From Pedococcus dokdonensis (GTDB taxonomy: Bacteria; Actinomycetota; Actinomycetes; Actinomycetales; Dermatophilaceae): a DNA stretch of 64,000 bases. Under the pieces are notes generated by a model. It was not told where the DNA came from, did not search any database, and was given only the letters and a program-made list of their open reading frames with translations. Made by a program: the position numbers and the translations under genes. Positions 1-10,421 of the stretch are shown here, piece by piece (position 1 is the first letter of the stretch; each line of letters begins with the position of its first letter). The stretch covers positions 1,302,001 through 1,366,000 of the forward strand of contig NZ_LT629711.1 of assembly GCF_900104525.1 (NCBI RefSeq), read 5' to 3'.

Positions 1-296
1 GCCGCCTCGAGCAGCGCGAACTGCTCGGCCACCACCAGCGGGGCGTGGTTCGGCAGCATCACCCCGCCGGAACCGACCCGGATCCGCTCGGTGGCGGCGG
101 CGACCATGGCGATCAGCACCGGTGGGTTGGTCGCAGCCACGGCGGGCATGTTGTGGTGCTCGGCCAGCCAGTAGCGGCGGTAGCCGTGCTCGTCCGCCAC
201 TCGCGCGAGGGACCGGGTGGCGGCGAGCGCGTCGCCGGTGCTCTGGTCCTGGCGGACGGGGACGAGGTCGAGGACGGACAGGGCGGGGGTGCTCAC
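1..296 (-). CDS. LLM-class flavin-dependent oxidoreductase, N-terminal part (runs off the window)
   Basis: Translating the minus strand from a GTG at 294-296 gives an open frame of about 98 residues to the window edge. It carries the N-terminal signature of luciferase-like monooxygenases of the MsnO8/Yhb type: [11 protein letters not shown] near residue 40, then [20 protein letters not shown] and [16 protein letters not shown]. These residues form the first beta strands of the TIM barrel and the flavin-binding edge. The family uses FMN or F420; the cofactor and substrate cannot be read here. The C-terminal two thirds lies beyond position 1. It sits 41 nt downstream of rsmB on the same strand. 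No strong Shine-Dalgarno precedes the GTG, so the exact start is less certain than the family. Confidence 0.8.
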   Translation of the reverse strand, partial: MSTPALSVLDLVPVRQDQSTGDALAATRSLARVADEHGYRRYWLAEHHNMPAVAATNPPVLIAMVAAATERIRVGSGGVMLPNHAPLVVAEQFALLEA

Positions 297-337
297 CTGT
301 GGGCCAACCCGGCCACCCGAACGCCTATTCCGTCCGG

Positions 338-1867
338 TCAGGCGAGCTTGCGCAGCAACGCCAGGAACATCCCGTCGGTGCCGTGCAGGTGCGGCCACAG
401 CTGCACGGTCGGCCCAGGCCCAGGCACGGCCACCGGGGCACCATCCGCACCGCTGAGCATCGCCCGCGCGTCGATCAGCTCGACGTCACTGCGACGCTTG
501 GTCACGTCTCCCACGACGAAGGTGGTCTCGGCGAGGTGCGGGCTGCACGTGGCGTAGGCGATCACCCCACCCTGGGCGGTGGCATCGATCGCCGACGCCA
601 ACAGCTCGCGCTGGAGCCGGCCCAGGTCAGCGAGGTCCGCCGGAATGCGCCGCCAGCGCGCCTCGGGTCGGCGGCGCAGCGCGCCGAGCCCCGTGCACGG
701 TGCGTCGACGAGCACCCGGTGGTAGCGGCCGGGCTCGTCCTCCCCCACCCGCCGCCCGTCCCCGGTGCGCACCACGAGCGACCGTCCCTCGTCCCGCGCC
801 CGCTTCGACGCGGGACGCAGGGTCTGGCGGACCAGCTCGGTCCGGTGCTCGCTGACCTCGTTGGCGGTGAGGTCGGCACCGGCCTCCAGGGCCAGGGCGG
901 CGAGCAGCCCGGCCTTGCCGCCCGGGCCGGCGCAGAGGTCCAGCCACTGCTCGGTGCCCTCTGCCTCGACGGGCACGCGGGCGAGCGCGAGGGCCAGCAG
1001 CTGCGAGCCCTCGTCCTGGACCGCGGCGCGTCCCTCCCGCACCGCCGGTATGCCGCCAGGGTCGCCGCCCTCGAGCACGGCGCCGACCGGGGACAGGGGT
1101 GCGGGGGTCGCGCCGGCCTCGACCAGCTCGCGGACGGTCGCCAGCCCGGGGCGCGCGACGAGCGTGACCTTGGCGGGGTCGTTGTCCGACCTGACCAGCG
1201 TGGTGAGCTCGGTGTCGACGGTGTCGGGCGTCGCCGCACCGTGGCCCAGCAGCGCCGCCCGGAGGGCCTTGACGATCCACTCGGGGTGGGACTGCTCCAC
1301 GGCCAGCCGCGCGGTGAGCTCGCCGGTCGGCACGACCTCGGCGAGCCACGCGTCGAGGTCGCGTTCACTGACCCTGCGCATGACGGCGTTGACGAAACCC
1401 GCCGCACCGGCGCCGTTGACCTTGCGGGCCAGACCCACCGTCTCGTCGACCGCGGCGTGGGTCGGCACCCGCATCGCGAGGAGCTGGTGCACCCCGAGAC
1501 GCAGGGTGTCGAGCACGTTCGGGTCGATCTTGGCGACGGGTCGACCGGCAGCCACGGCGATCACCGGGTCGTAGAGGCCGTGCATCCGGATCGCGCCGTA
1601 GACCAGCTCGGTCGTGAAGGCCGCGTCGCGGCCGTGGATCCCCCGGTCGCGCAGCACCTTGGGCAGCTCGAGGTTGGCATAGGCGCCGTCCGCGACCGCA
1701 CGCAGGACGGTGTAGGCGGCGAGCCGCTGTGGATCCCCTCCACGGTTGCGCTCACTCGGTCGCTGCGCCGAGCGCTCCCGGCCCCCGTGCACCCGCTCGG
1801 GGCGCTGGCGGCCCTTGGCGTTGCGCCGCCCACCTGGCTTTCCCCCGGGATCACGCTGCTCACTCAT
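338..1867 (-). CDS. rsmB: 16S rRNA (cytosine-5-)-methyltransferase RsmB/Fmu
   Basis: A 509-residue protein when started at the ATG at 1865-1867. An upstream in-frame Met exists but lies inside fmt and gives a non-conserved leader. After a basic, Arg/Gly-rich N-terminus, a NusB-like RNA-binding domain covers about residues 47-165. The Rossmann methyltransferase domain follows, with the SAM loop DLCAGPGGK near 310-318, the motif [18 protein letters not shown] near 388 and ATCSPH near 439. The two cysteines in DAPC and TCSP are the expected catalytic pair of m5C RNA methyltransferases. The known role is methylation of C967 (E. coli numbering) in 16S rRNA. It overlaps fmt by 8 nt and closes the def-fmt-rsmB run. 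Confidence 0.95.
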   Translation of the reverse strand: MSEQRDPGGKPGGRRNAKGRQRPERVHGGRERSAQRPSERNRGGDPQRLAAYTVLRAVADGAYANLELPKVLRDRGIHGRDAAFTTELVYGAIRMHGLYDPVIAVAAGRPVAKIDPNVLDTLRLGVHQLLAMRVPTHAAVDETVGLARKVNGAGAAGFVNAVMRRVSERDLDAWLAEVVPTGELTARLAVEQSHPEWIVKALRAALLGHGAATPDTVDTELTTLVRSDNDPAKVTLVARPGLATVRELVEAGATPAPLSPVGAVLEGGDPGGIPAVREGRAAVQDEGSQLLALALARVPVEAEGTEQWLDLCAGPGGKAGLLAALALEAGADLTANEVSEHRTELVRQTLRPASKRARDEGRSLVVRTGDGRRVGEDEPGRYHRVLVDAPCTGLGALRRRPEARWRRIPADLADLGRLQRELLASAIDATAQGGVIAYATCSPHLAETTFVVGDVTKRRSDVELIDARAMLSGADGAPVAVPGPGPTVQLWPHLHGTDGMFLALLRKLA

Positions 1868-2810
1868 GGCTGAACCGCTCTCCCGTGTCGATCCGCACAC
1901 CACGGGCCCAGTCGGCCGCGGCCATCTCCTTCTTGCCATGCGGCTGCACCGTGGTCAGCTGCACCACCCCGCCCGCCGTCCCGACGTGGACGGTCCGCTT
2001 CCCGGCGGCCAGCTCACCGGGCGCCAGGACCGGGCCGGCGTACGACGAGCCCTCACCCGGCTCGGGCAGCACCGGGGCGAGCTTCACCCGGGCACCCCGG
2101 AAGGTGGTCCAGGCGCCCGGCGACGGAGTGCAGCCGCGCACCTGGCGGTCGACGGCGACGGCTGGGCGGTCCCACCGGACCTCCGCGTCGGCGACCTCGA
2201 GCTTCGGGGCGAGGGACACGCCGTCGGGCGACTGCGGCACGCCAGTCAGGGAGCCGTCGGCCAACCCGTCCATGGTGGCGAGCAGGAGACCCGCCCCGCC
2301 CTGCGCCAGCCGTTCGAGGAGGTCGCCCGCGGTGTCGCGCGGGCGGACCCGTTCGGTCATCACGCCGAAGACCGGGCCGGTGTCGAGCCCGGCCTCGATC
2401 AGGAAGGTCGACGCCCCGGTCACCTCGTCACCGGCCATCACCGCGTGCTGCACCGGTGCCGCACCCCGCCACGCAGGGAGCAGCGAGAAGTGCAGGTTGA
2501 CCCAGCCGTGCCGGGGGATGTCGAGCGCCACCTGCGGGATGAGCGCGCCGTAGGCCACGACCGGGCACGCGTCAGGGGCGAGTGCGCGCAGTCGGTCGAG
2601 GAAGTCGGGGTCGCGGGGGCGGTCCGGCGTCAGCACCTCGATCCCGAGCTCCTCGGCACGCCGCCGCACCGGGGACGCCGCAAGGCCACGACCCCGCCCG
2701 GCGCGGGCGTCGGGCCGGGTCACCACCGCCACCACCTCGTGCTCCGAGGCGACGAGGGCGTCCAGGGAGGGAACCGCTGGAGCGGGGGTGCCGGCGAAGA
2801 CCAGCCGCAT
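1860..2810 (-). CDS. fmt: Methionyl-tRNA formyltransferase
   Basis: A 316-residue protein starting [16 protein letters not shown], the usual N-terminus of Fmt. The formyl-transfer domain carries [18 protein letters not shown], matching the SLLPxxRGxxP signature that binds N10-formyl-tetrahydrofolate. The C-terminal tRNA-binding OB-like domain is present and the length is normal. It formylates Met-tRNAfMet for initiation, and the adjacent peptide deformylase removes the formyl group later. The ATG at 2808-2810 overlaps the def stop codon in a TGATG arrangement, which implies translational coupling. A longer frame upstream is out-of-context read-through of def. Confidence 0.96.
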   Translation of the reverse strand: MRLVFAGTPAPAVPSLDALVASEHEVVAVVTRPDARAGRGRGLAASPVRRRAEELGIEVLTPDRPRDPDFLDRLRALAPDACPVVAYGALIPQVALDIPRHGWVNLHFSLLPAWRGAAPVQHAVMAGDEVTGASTFLIEAGLDTGPVFGVMTERVRPRDTAGDLLERLAQGGAGLLLATMDGLADGSLTGVPQSPDGVSLAPKLEVADAEVRWDRPAVAVDRQVRGCTPSPGAWTTFRGARVKLAPVLPEPGEGSSYAGPVLAPGELAAGKRTVHVGTAGGVVQLTTVQPHGKKEMAAADWARGVRIDTGERFSHE

Positions 2811-3355
2811 CACATGCCCCGGCCGAAGGTCGCGTGCGGGCTGACCTTGACGACCGGTGCCGGTCCACCCGCCCACTGCGCCTCGCGGATCGCCTTCATC
2901 GCGACCTTGCGCTGCTCGCGGTCCATCCGGTCGATGAAGAGGATGCCGTCGAGGTGGTCGGTCTCGTGCTGGAGGCAACGGGCCAGCAGCGCAGACCCCT
3001 CGACGACGACCGGCTCACCGAACTGGTTGAAGCCCTTGGCCACCGTGCGCAGCGCGCGCGGAGTCTCGAACCGCAGCCCCGGGAAGGACAGACAGCCCTC
3101 CTCCCCCTCCTGCTGCTCGCTCGAGAGATCGAGGTCCGGGTTCACCAGGTGGCCCAGCTCGCCGTCGACCCAGTAGGTGAAGACCCGCAACCCGACGCCG
3201 ATCTGGGGAGCCGCAAGGCCCGCACCGGGGGCATCGACCATCGTCTCGGTCAGGTCCTTGACGAGCTGGCGCAGCTCACGGTCGAAGTCGACGACCGGTT
3301 CGGCAGGGGTCCTCAGCACCGGGTCGCCGAAGAGGCGGATGTTCTGGATCGACAC
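2810..3355 (-). CDS. def: Peptide deformylase
   Basis: A 181-residue type-1-like peptide deformylase. The three metal and catalytic motifs are intact: [10 protein letters not shown] at 44-53, EGCLS at 86-90 (Cys88 metal ligand) and HETDH at 130-134 (two His ligands and the catalytic Glu). The family removes the N-formyl group from nascent proteins using Fe2+ or another divalent metal. It lies between priA and fmt. It is separated from priA by about 36 nt and joined to fmt by a one-base stop-start overlap. A tail of about 25 residues after the last conserved helix is slightly longer than in E. coli. Confidence 0.96.
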   Translation of the reverse strand: MSIQNIRLFGDPVLRTPAEPVVDFDRELRQLVKDLTETMVDAPGAGLAAPQIGVGLRVFTYWVDGELGHLVNPDLDLSSEQQEGEEGCLSFPGLRFETPRALRTVAKGFNQFGEPVVVEGSALLARCLQHETDHLDGILFIDRMDREQRKVAMKAIREAQWAGGPAPVVKVSPHATFGRGM

Positions 3356-3391
3356 GCGCGTCAGTCTAGGCGGGCCCCTGCGGCCGTCAGG

Positions 3392-5488
3392 TCAGGTGGC
3401 CGGGTCGCGGGGGTCCATCCGCACCTGGATCGAGGCCTTCTCCTTGCGCGCACTGCGCACGGCCTTCAGCGCGGTCAGGGCTGCGGCCAGCGCCTCCCGC
3501 CCGTCCGGCGGGCAGCGCAGCAGCACCCGGACGGTGTCGTCCGTCACCTGCAGTGGCCCGAGGCGCTCGACGCCGTCGGGCAGCTGGGCCAGTCGCAGCG
3601 CCGCCTCGACGGCTCGCCGCTCGCCGGTCACCGCTGCGAGCGCCACGGTGGGTGGCAGCGACAGGTCTCGGCGGTCGGCCAGCTCGCGGGCCGCGAACCA
3701 CACGGGGTCCCACCGGACCAGGGCCTCGACGACCGGCAGGGTCGTGTGGGTCGGGGCGCCACACAGCACCAGCTGCCCGCCCGCAGCCGCTCCGCGGGTG
3801 AGCCCCCCTGCGGCGGTCCAGCGTCGCAGCGCCTCCTCGCCCGCGTCGAGCGTGGGCCGGTCGAGGCTGGCCCAGGCGTCAAGGAGGAGGCAGGCGGCAT
3901 ACCCGCCCTCGGCGACCGGCTCGGCGCCCGGGGTGGCGATGACGAGGGCCGCCGTGGCAGCCACCCGCTCGAGGACGGCGCCGGCGCCGGAGGTGTGCAC
4001 CGGCACCCCCGGAAAGGCCCGTCCGAGCTCCTCGGCGGTGCGGCGGGCGCCGACCACGGAGGAACGCAGCTCGCGGCCGCCGCACTGTCGGCACTCGAAC
4101 CGGCCGACCCCACGACCACACCACCGGCAGGCCGGCTCGGCGCGCCGGGAGGAGAGCGCCACCGGACCGCCGCAGTGCGAGCAGCGCACCGCGGTGCGGC
4201 AGGTCTGGCACGAGAGCGAGGGGAGGTAGCCGCGTCGGGGCACCTGGACGAGGACCGGCCCCTGCTCGAGGGCGGCCTTGGCGGTGCGCCAGGCGATGGA
4301 CGGCAGGTGCGCGGAGGCGGCCGCCGGGTCACGCTCGACCTCGGCACCCTCGCCGGCGACCTGGACGCGAGGCACCACCCCGCGCGCCGTCGTCGCCGCG
4401 ATGGTGCGCAGCGCGCCCGCCTCGACGAGCTGCTGGACCGCCACGGTCCGGGTGAAGCCGCCGGACAGCACGGCGGCGCCCTCCACCCGGGCGCGCACGA
4501 GCAGCACGTCGCGGACGTGGGGGTAGGGCGCCCGGGGTTCGTCGAGCAGGTCGTCGCCGTCGTCCCACCAGGCGACCAGCCCCAGGTCGCACACCGGCGC
4601 GAAGGCGGCGGCGCGGGTGCCGACCACCACCGACACGTGCCCCCTCAGCACCTTGAGCCAGGCGGTGTAGCGGGCCTGCGGTCCCTGGTCTGCGGTGAGT
4701 CGGACGTGCCGCCCCGGCCCGAGAGCCTCGGTGAGCGCGGCGTCGACGCGCGCGACGTCGCGGTGGTCGGGCACGACGAGCACGCTGCCGCGACCGCCCG
4801 CGAGGGTGGCCGCGGCGGCGGCGGCCAGCGCGGCAGGCCAGTCCCCCTCGGGCTCGGTCGGGGGCAGCGCCAGCCACGAGGCGGCCGGCGAGTCGCCCGC
4901 GGCGAGCCGGGCCAGGTAGGCCGGTCCCGCGGCATACCGGCTCCAGGCCGGGCCGGGCGATGCGGGTGTGGGCAGCGGATCGGGGGTGGGTGGCTGGAGG
5001 GCCAACGCCTTCTCGGCGGCCGCGTGCCGCGGCGGCACCGCGAGCCGCAGCACGTCGCCCAGGGTGCCGGCGCACGACGCCGCGACCTCGGTCGCCACCT
5101 GAAGCAGGGTGGGCGTGAGCACCGGCTCGGGCGAGACCACCCGGCGGATCGGGGCGAGCCGTCCCCGGTGGTCGGCCTCCGACTGTCGGGCCACGACGAA
5201 GCCGTCGAGGTCCTGGCCCGCGAACCGCACCTTCACCCGGGCCCCCGGCACGGCCGTGTCGGCCAGCGACTCGGGCACCAGGTAGTCGAACGGGCGGGCG
5301 AGGTGGGCCAACCCGGTGTCGACCACGACGGAGGCCACCGGGTCGGTGGACGCGGTGGCCTCCGCTGCGCTGGGGGCCGCACGGGTGCTGCGGGCGGGGG
5401 ACGGCAGCGAGGCGCGGATCAGGGCCAGCTGCTCACCGGTGGCCTGACCGCGCTCCTCGTCACCCCCATCCGCACCGTGTCCGCTCAC
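3392..5488 (-). CDS. priA: Primosomal protein N' (PriA), actinobacterial form without ATPase motifs
   Basis: A 698-residue protein from a GTG at 5486-5488. The N-terminal PriA domain is recognisable (FDYLVPESL, PGARVKVRF). The zinc-binding cluster is intact, with paired cysteines in CQTCRTAVRCSHCG, ACRWCGRG and ECRQCGGRE near residues 420-470. The helicase core is degenerate. No GxxGxGKT Walker A is present where it belongs (the region reads LAGGRGSVLVVPDHRD), and the DEAH box is replaced by VAWWDDGDD. In the family PriA restarts stalled replication forks. In actinobacteria many PriA proteins lack these motifs and are thought to work as an assembly factor rather than a helicase. Neighbours are metK upstream and def downstream. 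Confidence 0.92.
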   Translation of the reverse strand: MSGHGADGGDEERGQATGEQLALIRASLPSPARSTRAAPSAAEATASTDPVASVVVDTGLAHLARPFDYLVPESLADTAVPGARVKVRFAGQDLDGFVVARQSEADHRGRLAPIRRVVSPEPVLTPTLLQVATEVAASCAGTLGDVLRLAVPPRHAAAEKALALQPPTPDPLPTPASPGPAWSRYAAGPAYLARLAAGDSPAASWLALPPTEPEGDWPAALAAAAAATLAGGRGSVLVVPDHRDVARVDAALTEALGPGRHVRLTADQGPQARYTAWLKVLRGHVSVVVGTRAAAFAPVCDLGLVAWWDDGDDLLDEPRAPYPHVRDVLLVRARVEGAAVLSGGFTRTVAVQQLVEAGALRTIAATTARGVVPRVQVAGEGAEVERDPAAASAHLPSIAWRTAKAALEQGPVLVQVPRRGYLPSLSCQTCRTAVRCSHCGGPVALSSRRAEPACRWCGRGVGRFECRQCGGRELRSSVVGARRTAEELGRAFPGVPVHTSGAGAVLERVAATAALVIATPGAEPVAEGGYAACLLLDAWASLDRPTLDAGEEALRRWTAAGGLTRGAAAGGQLVLCGAPTHTTLPVVEALVRWDPVWFAARELADRRDLSLPPTVALAAVTGERRAVEAALRLAQLPDGVERLGPLQVTDDTVRVLLRCPPDGREALAAALTALKAVRSARKEKASIQVRMDPRDPAT

Positions 5489-5531
5489 GGAGCGAACCTA
5501 GCGAACGGGTACGACTGTGCCTCCGACCGCT

Positions 5532-6752
<1,221 letters not shown>

Positions 6753-6852
6753 TCAAGTCTCCTTCGGAGCGGCGAATGCTGGCGGTGCTGATCGGGGGGC
6801 GGTGCGCCGACTGCGGCCGACTGGGCCGCACGACCCCGCGAGTGTAGCGAGG

Positions 6853-8106
6853 TCAGAGGATCTGCTGTACGGCGTCCCACACCGCGGCAGCCACGTCTTC
6901 CTTGGAGGCCGGGCCCGCGTCGACCACGTGACTGCTGCCCTGGCGCAGGATGTGCACGGTGTTGTCGTCGTGCCCGAACGTCTTGTCGACGCCGACCTCG
7001 TTGACGACCAGCAGGTCGCACCCCTTGCGGGCGAGCTTGGCGCGACCGTGGTTGAGCACGTCACCGTGCTCGTCGCCGGTCTCGGCCGCGAAGCCGACGA
7101 TGACCGGGCTGGCGTCCTCACCGCGAGCCTCGACCAGCCCGGCGAGGATGTCGGGGTTGCGCACCAGCTCGATCGTGGGGGCGGCGTCCGGGTCGGCCGG
7201 GTCGTGCGTCTTCTTGATCTTGGCGTCGGCGTAGTGGGCCGGCCGGAAGTCGGCGACCGCCGCCGCCATCACGACCACGTCGGCGTCCTCGGCGGCGCGC
7301 TGCACGGCGGACTCCAGCTCGAGGGCGGTGGTCACCGGCACGACCGTGACCCCGGCCGGGGCGGTGAGCGCGGCGTTGGCGGACACGAGAGTCACCTCGG
7401 CACCACGGCGGGCGGCCACGGCGGCCAGCGCGTATCCCTGCTTGCCCGAGCTGCGGTTGCCCAGGTAGCGCACCGGGTCGAGCGGCTCGCGGGTGCCGCC
7501 GGCCGACACGACGACGCGTCGCCCGGCCAGCGGACCGCGCGCGGGTGGCGATGCAGCCGCGCCGGTGTGCGGGGCGGGGTGGGCGAGGATGCGCTCGCAC
7601 ACGGCATACAGCGCCTCGGGCTCGGGGAGGCGGCCGGGGCCGGTGTCGGCGCCGGTGAGGCGTCCGGACGCCGGCGGGATGATGTGTATGCCGCGCTCGG
7701 CCAGGGTGGACACGTTGGCCTGCGTCGCGGCGTGGTCCCACATCTCGGTGTGCATGGCCGGGGCCATCACGACCGGGCAGCGGGCCGTCAGGAGCACGTT
7801 GGTGAGCAGGTCACCGGCCAGCCCGTGCGCGGCGCGGGCGAGCAGGTCGGCGGTGGCCGGCGCCACCACGACGAGGTCGGCGCTCTGACCGAGCCGCACG
7901 TGCGGCACCTCGTGGACCGACTCCCAGACGCCGGTGTGCACCGGCTTGCCGGACAGGGCCTCCCAGGTGGGGGCGCCGACGAACTGGAGCGCCGACTCGG
8001 TCGGCACGACCGTGACGTCGTGGCCGGACTCGGTGAACAGGCGCAGCAGCGAACAGGCCTTGTAGGCCGCGATGCCACCGCTGACACCGAGCACGATGCG
8101 CGCCAT
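6853..8106 (-). CDS. coaBC: Bifunctional phosphopantothenoylcysteine decarboxylase / phosphopantothenate-cysteine ligase
   Basis: A 417-residue fused CoaC-CoaB protein. The N-terminal flavoprotein half opens with RIVLGVSGGIAAYKACSLLR and carries the active-site motif PAMHTEMW, the family's PxMNxxMW with His in place of Asn at one position. The C-terminal CoaB half shows VVVSAGGTREPLDPVRYLGN, RSSGKQGYALA and AAAVADFRP. Together they perform two consecutive steps of coenzyme A synthesis, using CTP for the ligase step and FMN for the decarboxylase. It starts at an ATG 11 nt downstream of the rpoZ stop, within the mihF-gmk-rpoZ-coaBC-metK operon. Downstream (about 6812-6828) a small GC hairpin may slow transcription. 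Confidence 0.95.
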   Translation of the reverse strand: MARIVLGVSGGIAAYKACSLLRLFTESGHDVTVVPTESALQFVGAPTWEALSGKPVHTGVWESVHEVPHVRLGQSADLVVVAPATADLLARAAHGLAGDLLTNVLLTARCPVVMAPAMHTEMWDHAATQANVSTLAERGIHIIPPASGRLTGADTGPGRLPEPEALYAVCERILAHPAPHTGAAASPPARGPLAGRRVVVSAGGTREPLDPVRYLGNRSSGKQGYALAAVAARRGAEVTLVSANAALTAPAGVTVVPVTTALELESAVQRAAEDADVVVMAAAVADFRPAHYADAKIKKTHDPADPDAAPTIELVRNPDILAGLVEARGEDASPVIVGFAAETGDEHGDVLNHGRAKLARKGCDLLVVNEVGVDKTFGHDDNTVHILRQGSSHVVDAGPASKEDVAAAVWDAVQQIL

Positions 8107-8117
8107 GGGAGTGGTGC

Positions 8118-8393
8118 TCAGCCCTCGATCGGCTCGGAGGTGACCAGGCCCTCGTTGATCTCACGCAGCGCGATGGACATCGGCTTCTCGTGGACCTGGC
8201 TGTCGACCAGCGGGCCGACGTGCTCGAGCAGCCCCTCCTGGAGCTGGGAGTAGTAGGCGTTGATCTGCCGGGCGCGCTTGGCCGAGTAGATGACCAGGGC
8301 GTACTTGGAGTCGGCCTTGGTGAGCAGGTCGTCGATCGGCGGGTTGGTGATGCCGATGGGGTTGGCGACGGTTCCGGACACAGGGGTACTCAC
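8118..8393 (-). CDS. rpoZ: RNA polymerase omega subunit
   Basis: A 91-residue protein from GTG at 8391-8393. The omega fold is recognised by [20 protein letters not shown] followed by [11 protein letters not shown] and a short acidic C-terminus. The length and the position between gmk and coaBC are standard for actinobacteria. Omega binds the beta-prime subunit, assists polymerase assembly, and in many bacteria forms part of a ppGpp site. The short gap to gmk (17 nt) suggests co-transcription from the mihF promoter. Confidence 0.95.
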   Translation of the reverse strand: MSTPVSGTVANPIGITNPPIDDLLTKADSKYALVIYSAKRARQINAYYSQLQEGLLEHVGPLVDSQVHEKPMSIALREINEGLVTSEPIEG

Positions 8394-8410
8394 TATCTGC
8401 AGTCGTTCGG

Positions 8411-8992
8411 TCAGTGCGTTCGCAACAATGATACGAGTTCTTCGGCCGCACGACGAACGTCGTCGTTGACGATGGTCACGTCGAACTCGTCCTCGGCCGC
8501 CATCTCGACCTTGGCGGTCTCCAGGCGACGGGTGCGCTCCTCCTCGTTCTCGGTGCCGCGACCGACGAGTCGACGCACGAGCTCGTCCCAGCTCGGCGGG
8601 GCCAGGAACACGAAGAGCGCCTCGGGCATGGTGGCCCGCACCTGGCGGGCCCCCTGCAGGTCGATCTCCAGGAGCGCCATCCGGTGCTCGCGCAGCGCCT
8701 GCTCGACCGGGCCGCGAGGGGTGCCGTAGTGGTTGACCCCGTGCACGACCGCGGACTCCAGCAGCTCGCCGTCGCGCTCCATCCGGGCGAACTCGGCGGT
8801 GTCGACGAAGTGATAGTGCGTCCCCTCGACCTCACCCGGGCGGGGCTTGCGGGTGGTCGCGCTGACCGAGAGCCACACCTCGGGGAAGTGGTCGCGGACG
8901 TAGGCGGACAGGGTGCCCTTGCCGACCGCGGTGGGACCGGCGAGCACGACGAGCCGCCGGGGGCGGTCGCCTGTGGGAGCTGGCCGGCTCAC
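8411..8992 (-). CDS. gmk: Guanylate kinase
   Basis: A 193-residue protein with the P-loop [10 protein letters not shown] at 19-28, the GMP-binding segment [21 protein letters not shown] and the core [11 protein letters not shown], all typical of bacterial guanylate kinase. It converts GMP and ATP to GDP and ADP in the cytosol. The GTG start at 8990-8992 overlaps the mihF stop codon as GTGA, so it is translationally coupled to mihF. This mihF-gmk order is conserved in Streptomyces and Mycobacterium. Confidence 0.97.
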   Translation of the reverse strand: MSRPAPTGDRPRRLVVLAGPTAVGKGTLSAYVRDHFPEVWLSVSATTRKPRPGEVEGTHYHFVDTAEFARMERDGELLESAVVHGVNHYGTPRGPVEQALREHRMALLEIDLQGARQVRATMPEALFVFLAPPSWDELVRRLVGRGTENEEERTRRLETAKVEMAAEDEFDVTIVNDDVRRAAEELVSLLRTH

Positions 8993-9306
8993 GCCTCGTC
9001 GAAGCGGGTGAGCAGCGCGGAGATCTGGTTGGCGCCGAGGCCACGGACGCGACGGCTCTCGGAGATGCCGACCTCCTCCATGATCTGGCGGGCGCGGACG
9101 CGCCCCACCCCGGGCATCGACTCGAGCAGGGCGGAGACCTTCATCTTGCCGACGACCTCGTTCGCCTTGCCGTCGGAGATGACCTCCTTGAGGGAGCCCT
9201 GGGCGTACTTCAGCCGGTTCTTCACGGCGGCGCGCTCACGGCGGGCCACCGCAGCCTTCTCGAGGGCCGCGGCTCGCTGCTCCGGGGTCAACGGGGGAAG
9301 GGCCAC
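8989..9306 (-). CDS. mihF: Actinobacterial integration host factor (mIHF/sIHF)
   Basis: A 105-residue protein from GTG at 9304-9306, preceded by GAGGAG seven bases upstream. A longer frame exists upstream but enters non-coding sequence. Residues 1-50 are a charged helix region ([19 protein letters not shown]). The C-terminal half has the helix-two-turn-helix segment [20 protein letters not shown]. Known sIHF/mIHF proteins are nucleoid-associated DNA-binding proteins that bend DNA without sequence similarity to E. coli IHF. They are required for phage L5 integration (mycobacteria) or normal sporulation (Streptomyces). This is the first gene of the mihF-gmk-rpoZ-coaBC-metK operon. A likely promoter and a Crp-type palindrome lie upstream. 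Confidence 0.95.
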   Translation of the reverse strand: MALPPLTPEQRAAALEKAAVARRERAAVKNRLKYAQGSLKEVISDGKANEVVGKMKVSALLESMPGVGRVRARQIMEEVGISESRRVRGLGANQISALLTRFDEA

Positions 9307-9365
9307 GGTGGTACTCCTCGCAAGGCAGTTCGGCACGGATCTCGTGTCTCGACGAATATCTCCCG

Positions 9366-9371
9366 ACAATA
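9366..9371 (-). promoter_or_regulatory. Possible -10 element of the mihF operon
   Basis: On the minus strand the hexamer TATTGT fits the TANNNT consensus. It sits about 60 nt before the mihF start in the only A/T-rich patch of this intergenic region. No convincing -35 hexamer was found 16-18 nt upstream. This is a weak call from position and composition. Confidence 0.3.
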
Positions 9372-9422
9372 GCAACCGAGCTCCGGGGTTTCCCGTCGAG
9401 GACCGGCGCGGCACCCCGCCCC

Positions 9423-9438
9423 CGTGACCGAGGTCACG
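9423..9438. promoter_or_regulatory. Crp/GlxR-like palindromic operator upstream of mihF
   Basis: The sequence CGTGACCGAGGTCACG is a perfect 16-nt palindrome. It matches the cAMP-receptor family pattern TGTGA-N6-TCACA except at the two outermost bases. It lies about 117 nt upstream of the mihF start in the 227-nt gap between pyrF and mihF. It is partly embedded in a larger imperfect inverted repeat (9435-9446 with 9473-9487) that may be the pyrF terminator. Assignment to a Crp/Cmr/GlxR protein is inference from the motif. Confidence 0.4.
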
Positions 9439-9533
9439 ACACGCCGTGCGATTTGCGCCCGACGCCCGGTTCCGGCGGTGTGTCGTGTCGCCCGTCGAGA
9501 TCCACCGCCGAGAGCGCCGCCGGGCGCGTCGGG

Positions 9534-10421
9534 TCAGCGCAGGAGGTCGGCGAGCGTCGCGCTGGTCTCCAGGGCCCGGTCGCGCAGCGCGGTCACGTCC
9601 GGTCCGGCCGACAGCACCTCGCGGCTGCTGGCCGGCAGGACGTTGTGGAGTGCGTCGCCGAAGACCCGCCGCAGGTCGTCGCTGGTGCCACCCTGGGCGC
9701 CGACCCCGGGGGAGAGCAGCGGCCCGTTGACCGCGGCCAGGTCGAGCTGGAGCTCCTGGACCGCCGTGCCCACGGTCGCCCCGACGACGAGCCCGACGCT
9801 GCCGAGCTCTCCCCTGGCAGCCGCGGCGGCGTTCATGGACGCCGCCGAGGTGACCATGCTTTCGGCGACGCTGGTGTCGCGGAGCCGGGCGTGTTGCACG
9901 CTGCGACCTTCCGGGTTGGACGTGAGCGCGAGCACGAACACGCCGCGACCGGTCTGGGCGGCCAGGTCGAGTGCCGGGCGCAGCGACTCGAAGCCGAGGT
10001 AGGGGCTGACGGTCACCGCGTCGCCGGGAGCGACCGCGTCCTTGCCGAGGTAGGCCTCGGCGTAGGCCGCCATGGTGGACCCGATGTCGCCCCGCTTGGC
10101 GTCGAGGATGACCAGCGTGCCGGCCTCGCGCAGAGCCGTGATGGCCTCCTCGAGGACGGCCACCCCGCGAGAGCCGAACACCTCGAAGAACGCCGACTGC
10201 GGCTTCACCACACCGACCTGGCCGGCAAAGGCCTCGACACAGGTGTCGGTGAACCGCCGCAAGCCGTCGAGGTCGTAGCCGAGCCCCCACGACTCGACCA
10301 ACGTGCGGTGCGGGTCGATCCCCGCACACAGGGGGCCGTGCAGGTCGGTGGTCGCGCGCAGGCGCTGCCCGAAGGTCAGTCCGGTCATGGCCAGATCGGT
10401 GGTGCTGTCCGTGGTGCTCAT
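9534..10421 (-). CDS. pyrF: Orotidine 5'-phosphate decarboxylase (type 2)
   Basis: A 295-residue protein with the active-site signature DAKRGDIGST at 107-116 and LCAGIDPH near 31. These are features of the longer group-2 OMP decarboxylases found in actinobacteria. It catalyses OMP to UMP, the last step of the pathway encoded by this operon. The start ATG at 10419-10421 has GGGAGG five bases upstream and overlaps the pyrD stop as ATGA. A second Met (10386-10388) is possible but has no better ribosome-binding site. It is the final gene of the pyr operon, followed by a 227-nt intergenic region. Confidence 0.95.
   Translation of the reverse strand: MSTTDSTTDLAMTGLTFGQRLRATTDLHGPLCAGIDPHRTLVESWGLGYDLDGLRRFTDTCVEAFAGQVGVVKPQSAFFEVFGSRGVAVLEEAITALREAGTLVILDAKRGDIGSTMAAYAEAYLGKDAVAPGDAVTVSPYLGFESLRPALDLAAQTGRGVFVLALTSNPEGRSVQHARLRDTSVAESMVTSAASMNAAAAARGELGSVGLVVGATVGTAVQELQLDLAAVNGPLLSPGVGAQGGTSDDLRRVFGDALHNVLPASSREVLSAGPDVTALRDRALETSATLADLLR

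Noticed and set aside
338..1939. Longer RsmB starting at 1939
   Set aside because: The extra 24 residues lie in fmt, have no conserved pattern, and the ATG at 1867 fits the usual overlap with fmt.
6753..6852. SAM riboswitch upstream of metK
   Set aside because: The 100-nt gap lacks the kink-turn and conserved core of SAM-I/IV or the short SAM-II pattern; only a small GC hairpin is visible.
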